From Halomonas meridiana (GTDB lineage Bacteria; Pseudomonadota; Gammaproteobacteria; Pseudomonadales; Halomonadaceae), in contig NZ_CP024621.1 in NCBI RefSeq assembly GCF_009846525.1, positions 3,596,001 through 3,660,000 on the forward strand: DNA of 64,000 bases. The letters run 5' to 3'. Made by a program: the position numbers and the translations under genes. Shown here one piece after another: positions 7,938 to 17,338 of the stretch. The first letter of the stretch is position 1. Each line of letters begins with the position of its first letter. The notes under the pieces were generated by a model. The model saw only the letters and a list, made by a program, of their open reading frames with translations, had not been told where the DNA came from and made no database searches.

Positions 7938-9548
7938 TTAGCCCTCCGCAGCCCGGCCCTTCTGCGGGAAGAGTCCACGCGGGCGTTTTTGAATAAACAG
8001 AATGATGAAGACCAGCACGATAATCTTGGCCAGCACCGCGCCCGCCCAGGGTTCCAGCACCTGGTTGATCACCCCCAGCGAGAGCCCTGCCACCAGCGTG
8101 CCCCACAGGTTACCCACGCCGCCGAACACCACCACCATGAACGAGTCGATGATGTAGTTCTGGCCCAGGTTGGGGCCCACGTTGGTGAGCTGGGAGAGCG
8201 CCACGCCCGCCAAGCCCGCCACGCCGGAACCCAGCGCAAACGTCATGATATCCACGCGGGTGGCGCGAATACCCATAGAGCGCGCCATGGCGCGGTTCTG
8301 GGTCACGGCACGCACTTCAAGCCCTAAGCGGGTGCGACGCATAATCAGCATCAGCGCAGCGAACACCACCAGCGCAAAACCCAGCACGAACATCCGGTTG
8401 AGGGTCAGCGAAAGCGCGTCGTTGATCACCAGCGAGCCGCTCATCCACTCCGGCGTCACCACGGTGCGGTTGAGCGGTGAAATCACCGTACGCACCAGCT
8501 GCTGTAGAATCAGGCTGATACCGAAGGTTGCCAGCAGGGTTTCCAGCGGGCGGCCTTTGAGGAACTGGATCACGCCCCGCTCAATGGCAATGCCCACCAG
8601 CGCCGCCACCATAAAGCCCGCCGGAATTGATAGAATCAGCGCCAACCCGGGCTGGCCCGGCAGCAGTTGCTGCATCATCCAGGTGGTGTAGGCGCCCAGC
8701 ATCATCAGCTCGCCGTGGGCCATGTTGATCACGCCCATCACGCCAAAGGTAATCGCCAGGCCAATCGCTGCCAGCACCAGCACCGAGCCAAGGCTCAAGC
8801 CGAAGTAGAGCGTTTCCAGGCCCCGGTTAATCTTGAGCTGCTGCTCAATGCCTGCCAGCGCGGTGGCTGCTGCATCGGCAACAATCGGGTCTTCACTATT
8901 CGCGGCACGGCCTAACGCCACGCGAGCACGCGGGTGAAGGCTGCCGGTGAGCGCCTCGACACCCGCCATCTCGCCCTGCTCGGCGCGATAAATCGCCACC
9001 GCTTGGGCCAAGCGCGTGCGAACGTACTCATCTTCCGCGTCAGCAATCACCGGTTCCAGCGTATCGGCCAGCTCGCCGTCCACTTCGCCCAGCAAGCGGT
9101 CGGCGGAAGTGCGGCGGCGCTCGACGTTAGGCGAGTAGAGGTCCACCACGGCAATGGCGCTGCGCAGCTGGTTGCGCAGCGCGTTGTTGATACCGATGCG
9201 GTCCAGGTCGCGGCGGGACATTTCGCCCAGCGACTCGTTGGTCAGCGCATCGGCCACCGGCCAGTCACGGCCACGGTTCTCGAGCACCAGCACGAAGCGG
9301 CCATCGTCGATGCGCTGAAGGCGGCCATCCAGCAGCGCCTGCAGCCAGTCGCGGGCACGCTCATCATCGCTTTGCAAAATAGCGGTAATGGCTTCGCCTT
9401 TATCGCGGTAGGAGTCCACATCCAGCGCGGTTAACAGCGCGAGTGCGGCTTGGTCATCGGGGGTCGAGGAGCTGCTTTGTGCCTGCGCCGACACGGCGGT
9501 GCCGAGTAGCATCAAGCACAGCAGCCCCAAGGAAAGGAAACGCCTCAT
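7938..9548 (-). CDS. urtB: Urea ABC transporter permease UrtB (long form)
   Basis: LivH-like permease, 536 aa. A signal peptide (MRRFLSLGLLCLMLLGTAVS) is followed by a roughly 220-residue soluble periplasmic domain with repeated alpha-helical units, then the membrane domain from about residue 245 with GVMGVINMAHGELMMLGAYT and GVGNLWGTLVAGLSLG. The long N-terminal domain is typical of UrtB and absent from plain LivH proteins. The ATG at 9548 has AAGGAAG 6 nt upstream. It follows urtA by 83 bp. Confidence 0.95.
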   Translation of the reverse strand: MRRFLSLGLLCLMLLGTAVSAQAQSSSSTPDDQAALALLTALDVDSYRDKGEAITAILQSDDERARDWLQALLDGRLQRIDDGRFVLVLENRGRDWPVADALTNESLGEMSRRDLDRIGINNALRNQLRSAIAVVDLYSPNVERRRTSADRLLGEVDGELADTLEPVIADAEDEYVRTRLAQAVAIYRAEQGEMAGVEALTGSLHPRARVALGRAANSEDPIVADAAATALAGIEQQLKINRGLETLYFGLSLGSVLVLAAIGLAITFGVMGVINMAHGELMMLGAYTTWMMQQLLPGQPGLALILSIPAGFMVAALVGIAIERGVIQFLKGRPLETLLATFGISLILQQLVRTVISPLNRTVVTPEWMSGSLVINDALSLTLNRMFVLGFALVVFAALMLIMRRTRLGLEVRAVTQNRAMARSMGIRATRVDIMTFALGSGVAGLAGVALSQLTNVGPNLGQNYIIDSFMVVVFGGVGNLWGTLVAGLSLGVINQVLEPWAGAVLAKIIVLVFIILFIQKRPRGLFPQKGRAAEG

Positions 9549-9631
9549 GGGGTTCTTCCTTTGGTGATCAAATGGGGGAGATAGCGTGCTCCCCTACTGC
9601 GCCATTGCGCTGGCGCAGTAAGGGACGGAAG

Positions 9632-10984
9632 TTACTCGGCGAGCGCTGCTTCGGCTTCTTCTGCTGCGGTGCTGCCACCACAGGAACCGTTCACAACGTT
9701 AAAGTTGCCGCACTCCATGGGCTTGCGCCAATCAGAGATCAGGTCACGGGAGCCCGGCAGGTAATCCGACCACGCATCACCGGCCACGGTAGAGGGCGTT
9801 TGCCAGACGATATCGAACTGGCCGTTATCCTGAACTTCACCAATCAGCACCGGCTTGGTGATGTGGTGGTTAGGCATCATCGCCGCGTAACCGCCGGAGA
9901 GGTTCGGTACGGTCACGCCGATAATCGCGTCTTTCACCGTATCCACATCGGTGGTGCCCGCTTTACGCACGGCTTCGGCCCACATGTTGAAGCCAATGTA
10001 GTGAGCTTCCATGGGGTCGTTGGTCACCGACATCTCGTCACCGGTGTGCTCAATCCAGGCGTCGATAAAGTCGTAGTTGGCGTCGGTATCAACGCTCATG
10101 AAATAGTTCCAGGCGGCTAGGTGGCCCACCAGCGGCGCGGTGTCGATACCAGAAAGCTCCTGCTCACCCACCGAGAAGGCGATGACCGGAATGTCGGCGG
10201 CATCAATGCCTTGGTTAGCCAGCTCGCGGTAGAACGGCACGTTGGCGTCGCCGTTAATGGTGGAGATCACGGCGGTGGGCTTGCCCTCTTCACCAAAGCG
10301 GCGAATTTCGGAGACGATGTTCTGCCAGTCCGAGTGACCAAACGGCGTGTAGTTGACCATGATGTCTTCTTCGGCCACACCGTGCTCATCTTTCAGGAAC
10401 GCTTCCAAGACGCGGTTGGTGGTGCGCGGGTAGACGTAGTCGGTGCCGATCAGCGCGAAGCGCTCGATACCCACTTCGTTGATCAAATACTCAACGGCAG
10501 GAATGGCCTGCTGGTTGGGCGCGGCACCGGTGTAGAAGACGTTTTCAGACGACTCTTCGCCTTCGTACTGCACCGGGTAGAACAGCAGGCCGTTGAGCTC
10601 TTCTACCACCGGCAGCACCGCTTTACGGGAAACGGAGGTCCAGTTGCCGAAGATCACATCCACTTCTTCCTGGGCCAGCAGCTCGCGGGCGCGCTCGGCA
10701 AACAGCGGCCAGTTAGACGCGGGGTCGACCACCACGGCTTCTAGCTGACGGCCCAGCAGGCCACCGGCTTCGTTCTGCTGCTCAATAAGCATTTCCACGG
10801 TGTCTTTCAGGGTCGATTCACTGATAGCCATGGTGCCGGAGAGCGAGTGCAAAATACCAACTTTGATGGGGTCGTCGTCTTGGGCCACCGCTTGCGCGCT
10901 GGCGCCCATCACAGCGGCGGTGATCAGGGCAGTGGCGAAACGGCTAAGGGTACGTGGGTGTGTCTTGCGCTGCAGTGTGGTCAC
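9632..10984 (-). CDS. urtA: Urea ABC transporter substrate-binding protein UrtA
   Basis: Periplasmic urea-binding protein, 450 aa from a GTG start at 10984. That start has an ideal ribosome site (AAGGAGG, 5 nt spacing) and gives a proper signal peptide ending ASAQAVAQDDD. The mature protein begins IKVGILHSLSGTMAISE, the family hallmark, with GNWTSVSRKAVLPVVEE and NGLLFYPVQYEGEESS further in. It is first gene of the operon, with a leader of about 135 nt downstream of the sigma-54 promoter at 11130-11146. Confidence 0.95.
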   Translation of the reverse strand: MTTLQRKTHPRTLSRFATALITAAVMGASAQAVAQDDDPIKVGILHSLSGTMAISESTLKDTVEMLIEQQNEAGGLLGRQLEAVVVDPASNWPLFAERARELLAQEEVDVIFGNWTSVSRKAVLPVVEELNGLLFYPVQYEGEESSENVFYTGAAPNQQAIPAVEYLINEVGIERFALIGTDYVYPRTTNRVLEAFLKDEHGVAEEDIMVNYTPFGHSDWQNIVSEIRRFGEEGKPTAVISTINGDANVPFYRELANQGIDAADIPVIAFSVGEQELSGIDTAPLVGHLAAWNYFMSVDTDANYDFIDAWIEHTGDEMSVTNDPMEAHYIGFNMWAEAVRKAGTTDVDTVKDAIIGVTVPNLSGGYAAMMPNHHITKPVLIGEVQDNGQFDIVWQTPSTVAGDAWSDYLPGSRDLISDWRKPMECGNFNVVNGSCGGSTAAEEAEAALAE

Positions 10985-11310
10985 TTGAACCTCCTTGCGC
11001 CCCTTATGGTTGGGGCTCGTGTTTGGGGTACCGCGACCAAGCGTTGTCGTTATTGAGGCGACGGGGCACTTGGTGCGTCCACTCGTGGGTCGCGAGTTAC
11101 AACTCGTATTCACACGTCGCCATACACACTGCAAGGGGTGCGCCAATGTGGAACAAAGGCCACGATTAAAAATACAATCAAACACTTAGCTGTGTACAAA
11201 AAATACCGCTCAGACCACTTAGCACCAAGATGACGCAACGCGGCGGCGCCCATGCACGATTGTTATGCACCACCACGACGCTTTGCACCACGGGCGAAGG
11301 TGCACCATAA
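10985..11310. other. urtA upstream regulatory region
   Basis: A 326-bp non-coding region between urtA and the tct terminator, both on the minus strand. It holds the urtA sigma-54 promoter (11130-11146) and a cluster of GCACC half sites. Two of them, 11222-11236 and 11265-11279, share the form GCACC-N5-GACGC about 110 and 150 bp upstream of the predicted start. These are degenerate NtrC-like sites. Confidence 0.5.
11130..11146 (-). promoter_or_regulatory. Sigma-54 promoter of urtABCDE
   Basis: On the minus strand the sequence reads TTGGCGCACCCCTTGCA, with GG and GC separated by exactly 10 nt. It is identical to the ureD promoter except at one spacer base. The predicted transcription start is near 11119. 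The match makes joint nitrogen control of urea import and urea hydrolysis likely. Confidence 0.85.
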
Positions 11311-11312
11311 AA

Positions 11313-11342
11313 AAAGCGCCCTCGCAGACGCGAGGGCGCTTT
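11313..11342 (-). terminator. Rho-independent terminator of tctCBA
   Basis: A 10-bp GC-rich stem (arms GCGCCCTCGC and GCGAGGGCGC, 4-nt loop), extended by three A:T pairs. On the minus strand it is followed by a run of seven T. It lies 18 bp past the tctA stop. Confidence 0.93.
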
Positions 11343-11360
11343 CGGGGTCCGCCAATAGTG

Positions 11361-12860
11361 TTAGTTCACAGCAGCAGCGGCTTTCGTGCGACGTTTTTTG
11401 AGCAGCGGCAGGCCAAGCGACAGCACGGCGATGACCAGGAGCGACAGCGAAATCGGCTTGTCGATAAAGGTAGTCCAGTCGCCACCGGAGATCTGCAGCG
11501 CCCGGCGCATGGACTCTTCCATGATGTTACCGAGAATCAGCGCAAGGATCAGCGGCGCAGTGGGGAAGCCAAACAGGCGCATGCCCAAGCCCAGCAGGCC
11601 AAAGCCCAGCAGTAGCAGCAGGTCAAAGACGCTGAAGCTCATGCCGTAAACGCCGATCATGCAGAAGATCAGAATCATCGACAGCAGCAGCGGGCGCGGC
11701 AGGTCGAGGATTTTAGCGATCAGCGGGATCAGCGGCAGGTTCAGTACCAGCAGGAAGATGTTGCCGATGTACATACTGGCAATCACGCCCCAGGACACAT
11801 CCGGACGCTGCTCCAACATCATCGGGCCAGGCGTCACACCCATCACCAGCAGCGCGCCCAACAGGACCGCCGTGGTACCAGAGCCCGGCACACCCAGAGT
11901 TAACAACGGCACGAAAGAGCCGGTACAGGCGGCGTTGTTGGCCGCTTCCGGAGCGGCTACGCCCTTGATGTTGCCCTGACCAAAGGTGTCGCCATCTTTC
12001 GCCAGGCGCTTCTCCATGCTGTAGCCCAGAAAGGAGCCAATGGTGGCGCCCGCCCCCGGCAGTACGCCGGTAAAGAAGCCCAGTACGGAACTGCGGCTAA
12101 TGGGGCCCGCAATTTTCTTCACTTCACCGCGGCTCAGCTTCAGCGAGCCAATCACGTTGCGCGGCACCTCTTTACCACCGCCACCACGCAGCAGCATGTA
12201 GAACACTTCCGCCAAGGCGAAGATACCCAGCGCCACGACCAGGAAGTCGATGCCGTCGAGCAGTTGAATCGAGTTGAAGGTAAAGCGTTCGGTGCCGGTT
12301 TGCGTGTCGATCCCCACAATCGAGATCATCACTCCAATAACCGCCGCAATCAGGCCTTTCACCAGCGACTTATCTGACAACGACACCACCGCCGTCAGGC
12401 CCAGTACCATCAGTGCAAAGTACTCTGCGGGGCCAAAGCTCACCGCCACCTTGGAGAGCAGCGGGGCCACCAGCATCAAAAAGACCACCGAGACCGTACC
12501 GCCAATGAAGGAGGCGTAGGCGGCAATGGCCAGCGCCTTACCCGCCATGCCCTGCTTGGCCATCGGGTAACCATCGAAGGAGGTCGCTACCGTGCCCGCC
12601 ACGCCGGGGGCGTTGAGCAGAATGGACGACGTCGAGCCGCCGAAGATAGCGCCATAATAGACCCCGGCCATCAGAATCAACCCAGAGGAGGGCTCCATGG
12701 CAAAGGTGATTGGAATCATCAGGGCCAGCGCGCTGATCGGCCCCAGGCCGGGCAGCATGCCGATAATAGTACCCGCAAACACACCGGCGAATACGTAGGC
12801 GATATTGATTGGCTCAAGCGCGATGCCAAAGCCGTACATCAGATTGTTTAAGGCATCCAT
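11361..12860 (-). CDS. tctA: Tripartite tricarboxylate transporter large permease TctA
   Basis: Large integral-membrane subunit of a TTT-family (TctABC) importer, 499 aa with about 11-12 membrane segments. Family signatures are present: GTIIGMLPGLGPISALALMI near the N-terminus, GGSTSSILLNAPG, and the related second-half motif GVLPGAGATIGSFLGYSMEKRL followed by PEAANNAACTGSFVPLLTLG. It moves a carboxylate delivered by TctC, driven by an ion gradient. It is the last gene of tctCBA. Substrate cannot be read from sequence. Confidence 0.95.
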   Translation of the reverse strand: MDALNNLMYGFGIALEPINIAYVFAGVFAGTIIGMLPGLGPISALALMIPITFAMEPSSGLILMAGVYYGAIFGGSTSSILLNAPGVAGTVATSFDGYPMAKQGMAGKALAIAAYASFIGGTVSVVFLMLVAPLLSKVAVSFGPAEYFALMVLGLTAVVSLSDKSLVKGLIAAVIGVMISIVGIDTQTGTERFTFNSIQLLDGIDFLVVALGIFALAEVFYMLLRGGGGKEVPRNVIGSLKLSRGEVKKIAGPISRSSVLGFFTGVLPGAGATIGSFLGYSMEKRLAKDGDTFGQGNIKGVAAPEAANNAACTGSFVPLLTLGVPGSGTTAVLLGALLVMGVTPGPMMLEQRPDVSWGVIASMYIGNIFLLVLNLPLIPLIAKILDLPRPLLLSMILIFCMIGVYGMSFSVFDLLLLLGFGLLGLGMRLFGFPTAPLILALILGNIMEESMRRALQISGGDWTTFIDKPISLSLLVIAVLSLGLPLLKKRRTKAAAAVN

Positions 12861-12909
12861 GGGAGTGTCTCTCGTTAAAACCCGCTATAGGTGCATCCGC
12901 ACGCCATGC

Positions 12910-13392
12910 TTAGAACGGCAGTACGCCGGTGGGTAGGTAAACATCCATTACCCGCGTCATGGTCAGGTAAAGGGCCAGTACCACACCCAGCGATACCGCT
13001 AGGTTGACGCCATGGCGGCGATAGCCGTAATAGGCGGTTAAACCCACGCTTAGTAGCGTGGAGGCCAGTACAAAACCCAGCGGCACCAGCAGGAACGCAT
13101 AGGCGGCAATGGCCAGCGCGGTCACGATGACACGCGCCCAGGGAGTGAACAGCAGCGGTCCGTTAGTGGCCTCATGGTCGATTTCATCAGCCCCAGCAAT
13201 GGCGCTCGGCTTTTCAAAAAACAGCAGCGCGGCCAGTAGCAGCAGCGACACACCCAGCACTTTGGGGAAGAGGTCTGAATCCACCGGGCGCGGCAGAGGA
13301 AACGTTGGAATTTGCCAGGCCATGGCCAGATAAGCAGCCGCTACCAGTGCTAGTACGAGCGCTAGCCACTGGTTAACATTTAATCGAGTCAT
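12910..13392 (-). CDS. tctB: Tripartite tricarboxylate transporter small subunit TctB
   Basis: Small membrane subunit, 160 aa with four predicted membrane segments (about residues 8-25, 43-60, 80-110, 118-150), the usual TctB topology. The segment FPLPRPVDSDLFPKVLGVSL is typical. The ATG at 13392 has GGAGAA 6 nt upstream. It lies 49 bp upstream of tctA and 107 bp downstream of tctC. Confidence 0.9.
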   Translation of the reverse strand: MTRLNVNQWLALVLALVAAAYLAMAWQIPTFPLPRPVDSDLFPKVLGVSLLLLAALLFFEKPSAIAGADEIDHEATNGPLLFTPWARVIVTALAIAAYAFLLVPLGFVLASTLLSVGLTAYYGYRRHGVNLAVSLGVVLALYLTMTRVMDVYLPTGVLPF

Positions 13393-13499
13393 TGGAATTT
13401 CTCCGAAGATGCCAACGCAGTTGCGTTAGCCCTCGCGGTAACAGATAGAAGCATCCGGCGGCGCAGAGCCGCCGGCGTATCTCTAACGGGCGCTGGCGC

Positions 13500-14495
13500 T
13501 TACTGGCGCAGCAGGCCCAGGTCGGTCAGCACGCTGCTGAACTGCTCTTGCTGCTCATCCAGGAAGGTGCCGAACGCGTCGCTATCCTGGTAGGCATCAA
13601 TCCAGCCCAGCTGGTCGCTGGCTTCGCGCCATGCGTCGGTTTCGAGCATTTCAGCGAACAGCGTCTCGTAGTACTCGACCGCTTCTTCCGGCATATCCGG
13701 CGCACCCATCACGCCACGCCAAATATCGAAGGTGTAATCGAAGCCCTGCTCTTGGTAGGTGGGCACGTCGGCCAAGCCGCCGCCCAGACGCTCTTCAGAA
13801 GAGACGCCCAATGCGCGCAGCTGGCTGCCTTCGCCCAGTTGGCCCACGGCTTCACCGGCTCCGCCGATCACCGCTTCAATGTGGCCGCCCATCAGGTTGG
13901 TCATGGCATCGCCGCCGCCGGAGAACGGAATGTAGTTCACCGCAGAGGCTTCCATTCCCGCCGCCGAGGCCAAGCCTGCCACCGAGATATGATCCATGGA
14001 GCCCGGCGCACTGCCGCCGCCCACACTCAGGCCGGGGTTGGCTTTGAGCGCTTCGAACAGATCTTCCAGGTCTTGGTACTCGGAATCCGCCGCGACCAGG
14101 ATGATGGAGTAGTCGGTGTTGATCCGCGCAATTGGCGTGAAATCGGTATGGTCATAGCGCGAAGCGCCTGCCAGCGGCACCAGAATCATCGGCGGGCTGG
14201 TGGCAAACAGTTTATGGGGGTTGCCGCTATCACGGGCGACCTGGGCCCACGCCACTGCACCGCCGCCGCCGGGTACGTTGATGGCGGCAAAGCTTTCGTC
14301 TGCCAGGGACTCCTGCTGAATCACGCGGGACATGGTACGCACCAACGTATCCCAACCGCCACCGGGGTTCGCCGGGGCGATGAACTCGATGGAGCGGCTT
14401 GGTGTCCACTCTTGCGCTTGAGCAGAGGTCGTCATGGCCAGGGCGGCCATCGGCAGGGCAAGCACGGCGATGCGCTTCAAGGAAAGCGTAGTCAT
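13500..14495 (-). CDS. tctC: Tripartite tricarboxylate transporter substrate-binding protein TctC
   Basis: Periplasmic binding protein of the Bug/TctC family, 331 aa. The start at 14495 (MTTLSLKRIAVLALPMAALA, with GGAG upstream) gives a clean signal peptide ending TSAQAQ. The mature protein opens with EFIAPANPGGGWDTLVRTMS, the family signature that lines the carboxylate pocket, and contains GGGAVAWAQVAR and PNPGLSVGGGS-like elements. It is the first transporter gene after the two-component system. Confidence 0.93.
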   Translation of the reverse strand: MTTLSLKRIAVLALPMAALAMTTSAQAQEWTPSRSIEFIAPANPGGGWDTLVRTMSRVIQQESLADESFAAINVPGGGGAVAWAQVARDSGNPHKLFATSPPMILVPLAGASRYDHTDFTPIARINTDYSIILVAADSEYQDLEDLFEALKANPGLSVGGGSAPGSMDHISVAGLASAAGMEASAVNYIPFSGGGDAMTNLMGGHIEAVIGGAGEAVGQLGEGSQLRALGVSSEERLGGGLADVPTYQEQGFDYTFDIWRGVMGAPDMPEEAVEYYETLFAEMLETDAWREASDQLGWIDAYQDSDAFGTFLDEQQEQFSSVLTDLGLLRQ

Positions 14496-14744
14496 TGGCG
14501 TTCTCCACATTATTGTTCAGGCGTTATTATTCATACGGTGTTTTGGTGGGCGCGGCTTGTTGTGTGCGCCGAGTCATGAACCAAAAGCACGGCTAATCTG
14601 CATCACGCTTCGCGCGCGGTGATCAGCTTTGTGTGGTTACGCCGTGAACGTTAGAAGAGTGCCACCCCCATCGACAAGCTTGTGACCATTAACGACAAAT
14701 TGTTCTTTTTGTGCGTTTTGTTCATTTTGTTCACACAGCGGCGC

Positions 14745-15476
14745 TCACAACGTTTCCAACCACCCTTTGGCGGCGCTCAACAACCGATAACGCCGCTCGG
14801 GGCGGCCCACATCGCCATACCCGAGTTCAGCGCTCAACGCTTGTTCCGCCACCAAAAACTCCAGGTAGCGTCGTGCGGTCGAGCGGCTGGCGCCCATGGT
14901 GCGAGCCACCTGCATCGCGGTAAGCGACTCGGATTCGGCGGCCAGCGCATCCACGACCCGGCGCAGCGTCAAGCGGTCGATGCCCTTGGGCAGCGTGCGG
15001 CTACCCGCGCGTGCGGGCTCGCTAGGCGTCACTCTTGCCAGCACGTGATCCAACTCGTCTTGGCTCATTTCAGCGCGGTTCGCCAGCGCTTCACGCTCGC
15101 GGCGAAAGCGGGTCAGCATCTGATTCATGCGGGCCGCTTCTATGGGTTTGATCAGATAGTCGAACACCCCGCCACGCAGCGCCTCACTAATGGTCTCCAC
15201 CTCTTTGGCAGCGGTGACCATCACGATATCCACATGCACATAGTCGCGGCGAATGGCCCACAGGAGCTCAAGTCCTTCAACATCCGGCAGGTAGGCATCC
15301 AGCAAAATCAGTTGAATCTCTGCAGCGTGCAGAGCCATCAGCGCTTTGGCTTCGCTGCCGTTGCGTGCCATGCCCACCACGTAAAAGCCCTCGCTCTGCT
15401 CGATAAAGGCGCGGTGGATATCGGCGATGCGAAAATCGTCTTCGACGACCAAAATGCCGTATTGCGTCGCAGACAT
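14745..15476 (-). CDS. CitB/DcuR-family response regulator
   Basis: A 243-aa transcriptional regulator. The start at 15476 (MSATQYGILVVEDDFRIADI, with AGAGGA upstream) is preferred over an open frame extending further 5'. The receiver domain carries ILVVEDD and the phosphoacceptor in LLDAYLPDVEGLELL, then VTAAKE and YLIKPIE. A C-terminal helix-turn-helix lies near residues 175-225 (TAMQVARTMGASRSTARRYL). It pairs with the kinase 38 bp upstream and probably controls the adjacent tctCBA genes, as related pairs control carboxylate transporters. Confidence 0.9.
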   Translation of the reverse strand: MSATQYGILVVEDDFRIADIHRAFIEQSEGFYVVGMARNGSEAKALMALHAAEIQLILLDAYLPDVEGLELLWAIRRDYVHVDIVMVTAAKEVETISEALRGGVFDYLIKPIEAARMNQMLTRFRREREALANRAEMSQDELDHVLARVTPSEPARAGSRTLPKGIDRLTLRRVVDALAAESESLTAMQVARTMGASRSTARRYLEFLVAEQALSAELGYGDVGRPERRYRLLSAAKGWLETL

Positions 15477-15514
15477 GCGGTGTCCTCTTATTATCGTCGT
15501 GTGCTCTTCACTCG

Positions 15515-17209
15515 TTATGAGGTCGGGGGCTGAGTGGCGGGATCGGCGCATAGTGAGCGGTCCAGCACGGCCGTAAAACACGCGCCCCCCAGCTCGCTCT
15601 CTTCCAGCGTTATCGCGCCCCCGTGCTGGCGGCAAAGCCTATCCACCAGGGCAAGCCCGATGCCCCGGTGTTTTCCAGTCTTGGTGGAAAACCCGTCGGC
15701 AAAAATCGATTCGGCATGCTCAGCGGGCACCCCAGCGCCGTTATCTTCTACTTCGATGAGCAGCTGCTCGCCCAGGTCGGTGAAAAACAGCCGCACCTGG
15801 GGCTGGTCACCGTGGGGGCCGTTGAGCGCGGCGTGGCAGGCGTTATCCAGCAGGTTGCCCACCACGCTCATCATCACCTCTTGGCCGGTAGGCGTCAGTG
15901 GGCAGGAGAGCGAGCTCTGCTCGTCGATCTCCAGGGCAACGCCCAGCTCGCGGGCGCGGGTGAGTTTGCCCAGCAGCGTGCCGCTCAGGACTGCATCCGC
16001 CACGTGGCGCATCAAAAAGCTCATTTGCGCCTGGGCGCGTTCGGTTTCCTGATGAATCAGCGCCAATGCTTCGTCGATGCGCTGGAGCTGCAACAGCCCT
16101 GAAATGGTGTAGAGCTTGTTAGAGAACTCGTGGGCCTGGGCGCGCAGCATATCCACATCGCGGCTGGCCTGGGTAAGCGCTTGGGAGAGGTCGATGATCT
16201 CCCGGCGGCTGCGGAAGGTGGCCACGGCCCCCTCTATCTCGCCTTCATGGAGAATCGGCACCCGGTTGACCACCACCGGGTGATCCCCCAGCCACATCTC
16301 TTGATCGAACTCCTGCTCGCCGTGCTTCAAGACTTCCAGCAGCCGCGAGTTGGGCACCACCTCGCGGATCGGCTGCCCCAGCAGCACGTGCTCATCCGGC
16401 AGCTCTAAAAAGCGCCGCGCCTGCTGGTTCACCAAGGTGACATGACCATCCCGATTCACGGCGAGAATGCCTTCGTGAATCGACTGCAGAATGGCCTCCT
16501 TCTCCATCGCCAAGCGGGCAATTTCGTAAGGCTCTAAGCCTAGGATGATCTTTTTAAGGTGCTGCGATAGCCAGTAAGCGCCCGCAAACCCCAGCACAAT
16601 CATGAGCGCCACCAGCGCCCAGCCGAGACTGGTGTAGCGGGCCACATCCATATCGACGCGGTCGAGCATAAAGCCCACCGAAACCACCCCGATAATGTTG
16701 CCCTCCTCATCCCATATCGGCGTTTTACCGCGCATGGCGGTGCCCAGCGTGCCGGTGGCTTCAGAGACATAGGACTGTCCATAGATCAGCGCTTGGTCAT
16801 TATCGCCGCCCACCATGGGCTGACCAATGCGCTCGGGCACGGGGTGGGAGTAGCGAATCGATTGGGCATTGCCCACCACCACGTAGCGTGCGCCAGTTTC
16901 CTGGCGTACTCGCTCGGCTAGCGGCTGAATGATGGCAGAGGGGTCAGCAGTGGCAAAAGCGTTTACAATCTGCGGCATCCCGGCCACGGTTTTGGCCACG
17001 GCCAGCGCCCGCTCGCCCATTTGGTGAGTGATGATCTCGGCTTTGCGGTGGTTGAGATAGGTGCCCTGAGCCAGCAGCATGCCCGCCAGCAGTAGCCCCA
17101 CCAGTAGCATGACTTGCAGGCGGAAGCTGCGCTTGTACCAGCGGCGCTTGGCACGGGTACGGCGCCAGCGCTGTAATTCGGCCAGTGTTCTAGGGCGAGG
17201 GGCGGTCAT
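15515..17209 (-). CDS. CitA/DcuS-family sensor histidine kinase
   Basis: A 564-aa membrane sensor from the ATG at 17209; an ATG at 17239 is possible but has no ribosome site. In order: a membrane helix near residues 27-47 (LQVMLLVGLLLAGMLLAQG), a periplasmic sensor loop of about 140 residues of the carboxylate-sensing type, a second helix near 198-218, a PAS domain (ILQSIHEGILAVNRDGHVTL), the phosphoacceptor region around AHEFSNKLYTISGLLQLQ, and an ATPase domain with VVGNLLDNACHAA, VEDNGAGVP and GIGLALVDRLC. It likely senses the carboxylate imported by TctCBA. Confidence 0.92.
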   Translation of the reverse strand: MTAPRPRTLAELQRWRRTRAKRRWYKRSFRLQVMLLVGLLLAGMLLAQGTYLNHRKAEIITHQMGERALAVAKTVAGMPQIVNAFATADPSAIIQPLAERVRQETGARYVVVGNAQSIRYSHPVPERIGQPMVGGDNDQALIYGQSYVSEATGTLGTAMRGKTPIWDEEGNIIGVVSVGFMLDRVDMDVARYTSLGWALVALMIVLGFAGAYWLSQHLKKIILGLEPYEIARLAMEKEAILQSIHEGILAVNRDGHVTLVNQQARRFLELPDEHVLLGQPIREVVPNSRLLEVLKHGEQEFDQEMWLGDHPVVVNRVPILHEGEIEGAVATFRSRREIIDLSQALTQASRDVDMLRAQAHEFSNKLYTISGLLQLQRIDEALALIHQETERAQAQMSFLMRHVADAVLSGTLLGKLTRARELGVALEIDEQSSLSCPLTPTGQEVMMSVVGNLLDNACHAALNGPHGDQPQVRLFFTDLGEQLLIEVEDNGAGVPAEHAESIFADGFSTKTGKHRGIGLALVDRLCRQHGGAITLEESELGGACFTAVLDRSLCADPATQPPTS

Positions 17210-17338
17210 AACGGAACTCACTCTGCGCGACTGCGTCATTATGGCACGCAGCGCCTAATGGCCGTTAGTCGTTGCGCTGCCACCTCGCTGTGCTTTGATA
17301 ACAGCCCCTTACCGATCCTACGCTCAAGGAGGAGTGTC

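Noticed and set aside
13548-14579. A 343-codon open frame antisense to tctC
   Set aside because: Composition is typical of the reverse strand of a GC-rich gene (His, Gln and Arg-rich), with no recognisable motif or ribosome site; tctC is secure.
14655-14670. TGGCAC on the minus strand upstream of tctC as a sigma-54 element
   Set aside because: No GC occurs 10 nt after GG, so the -12 element is missing.
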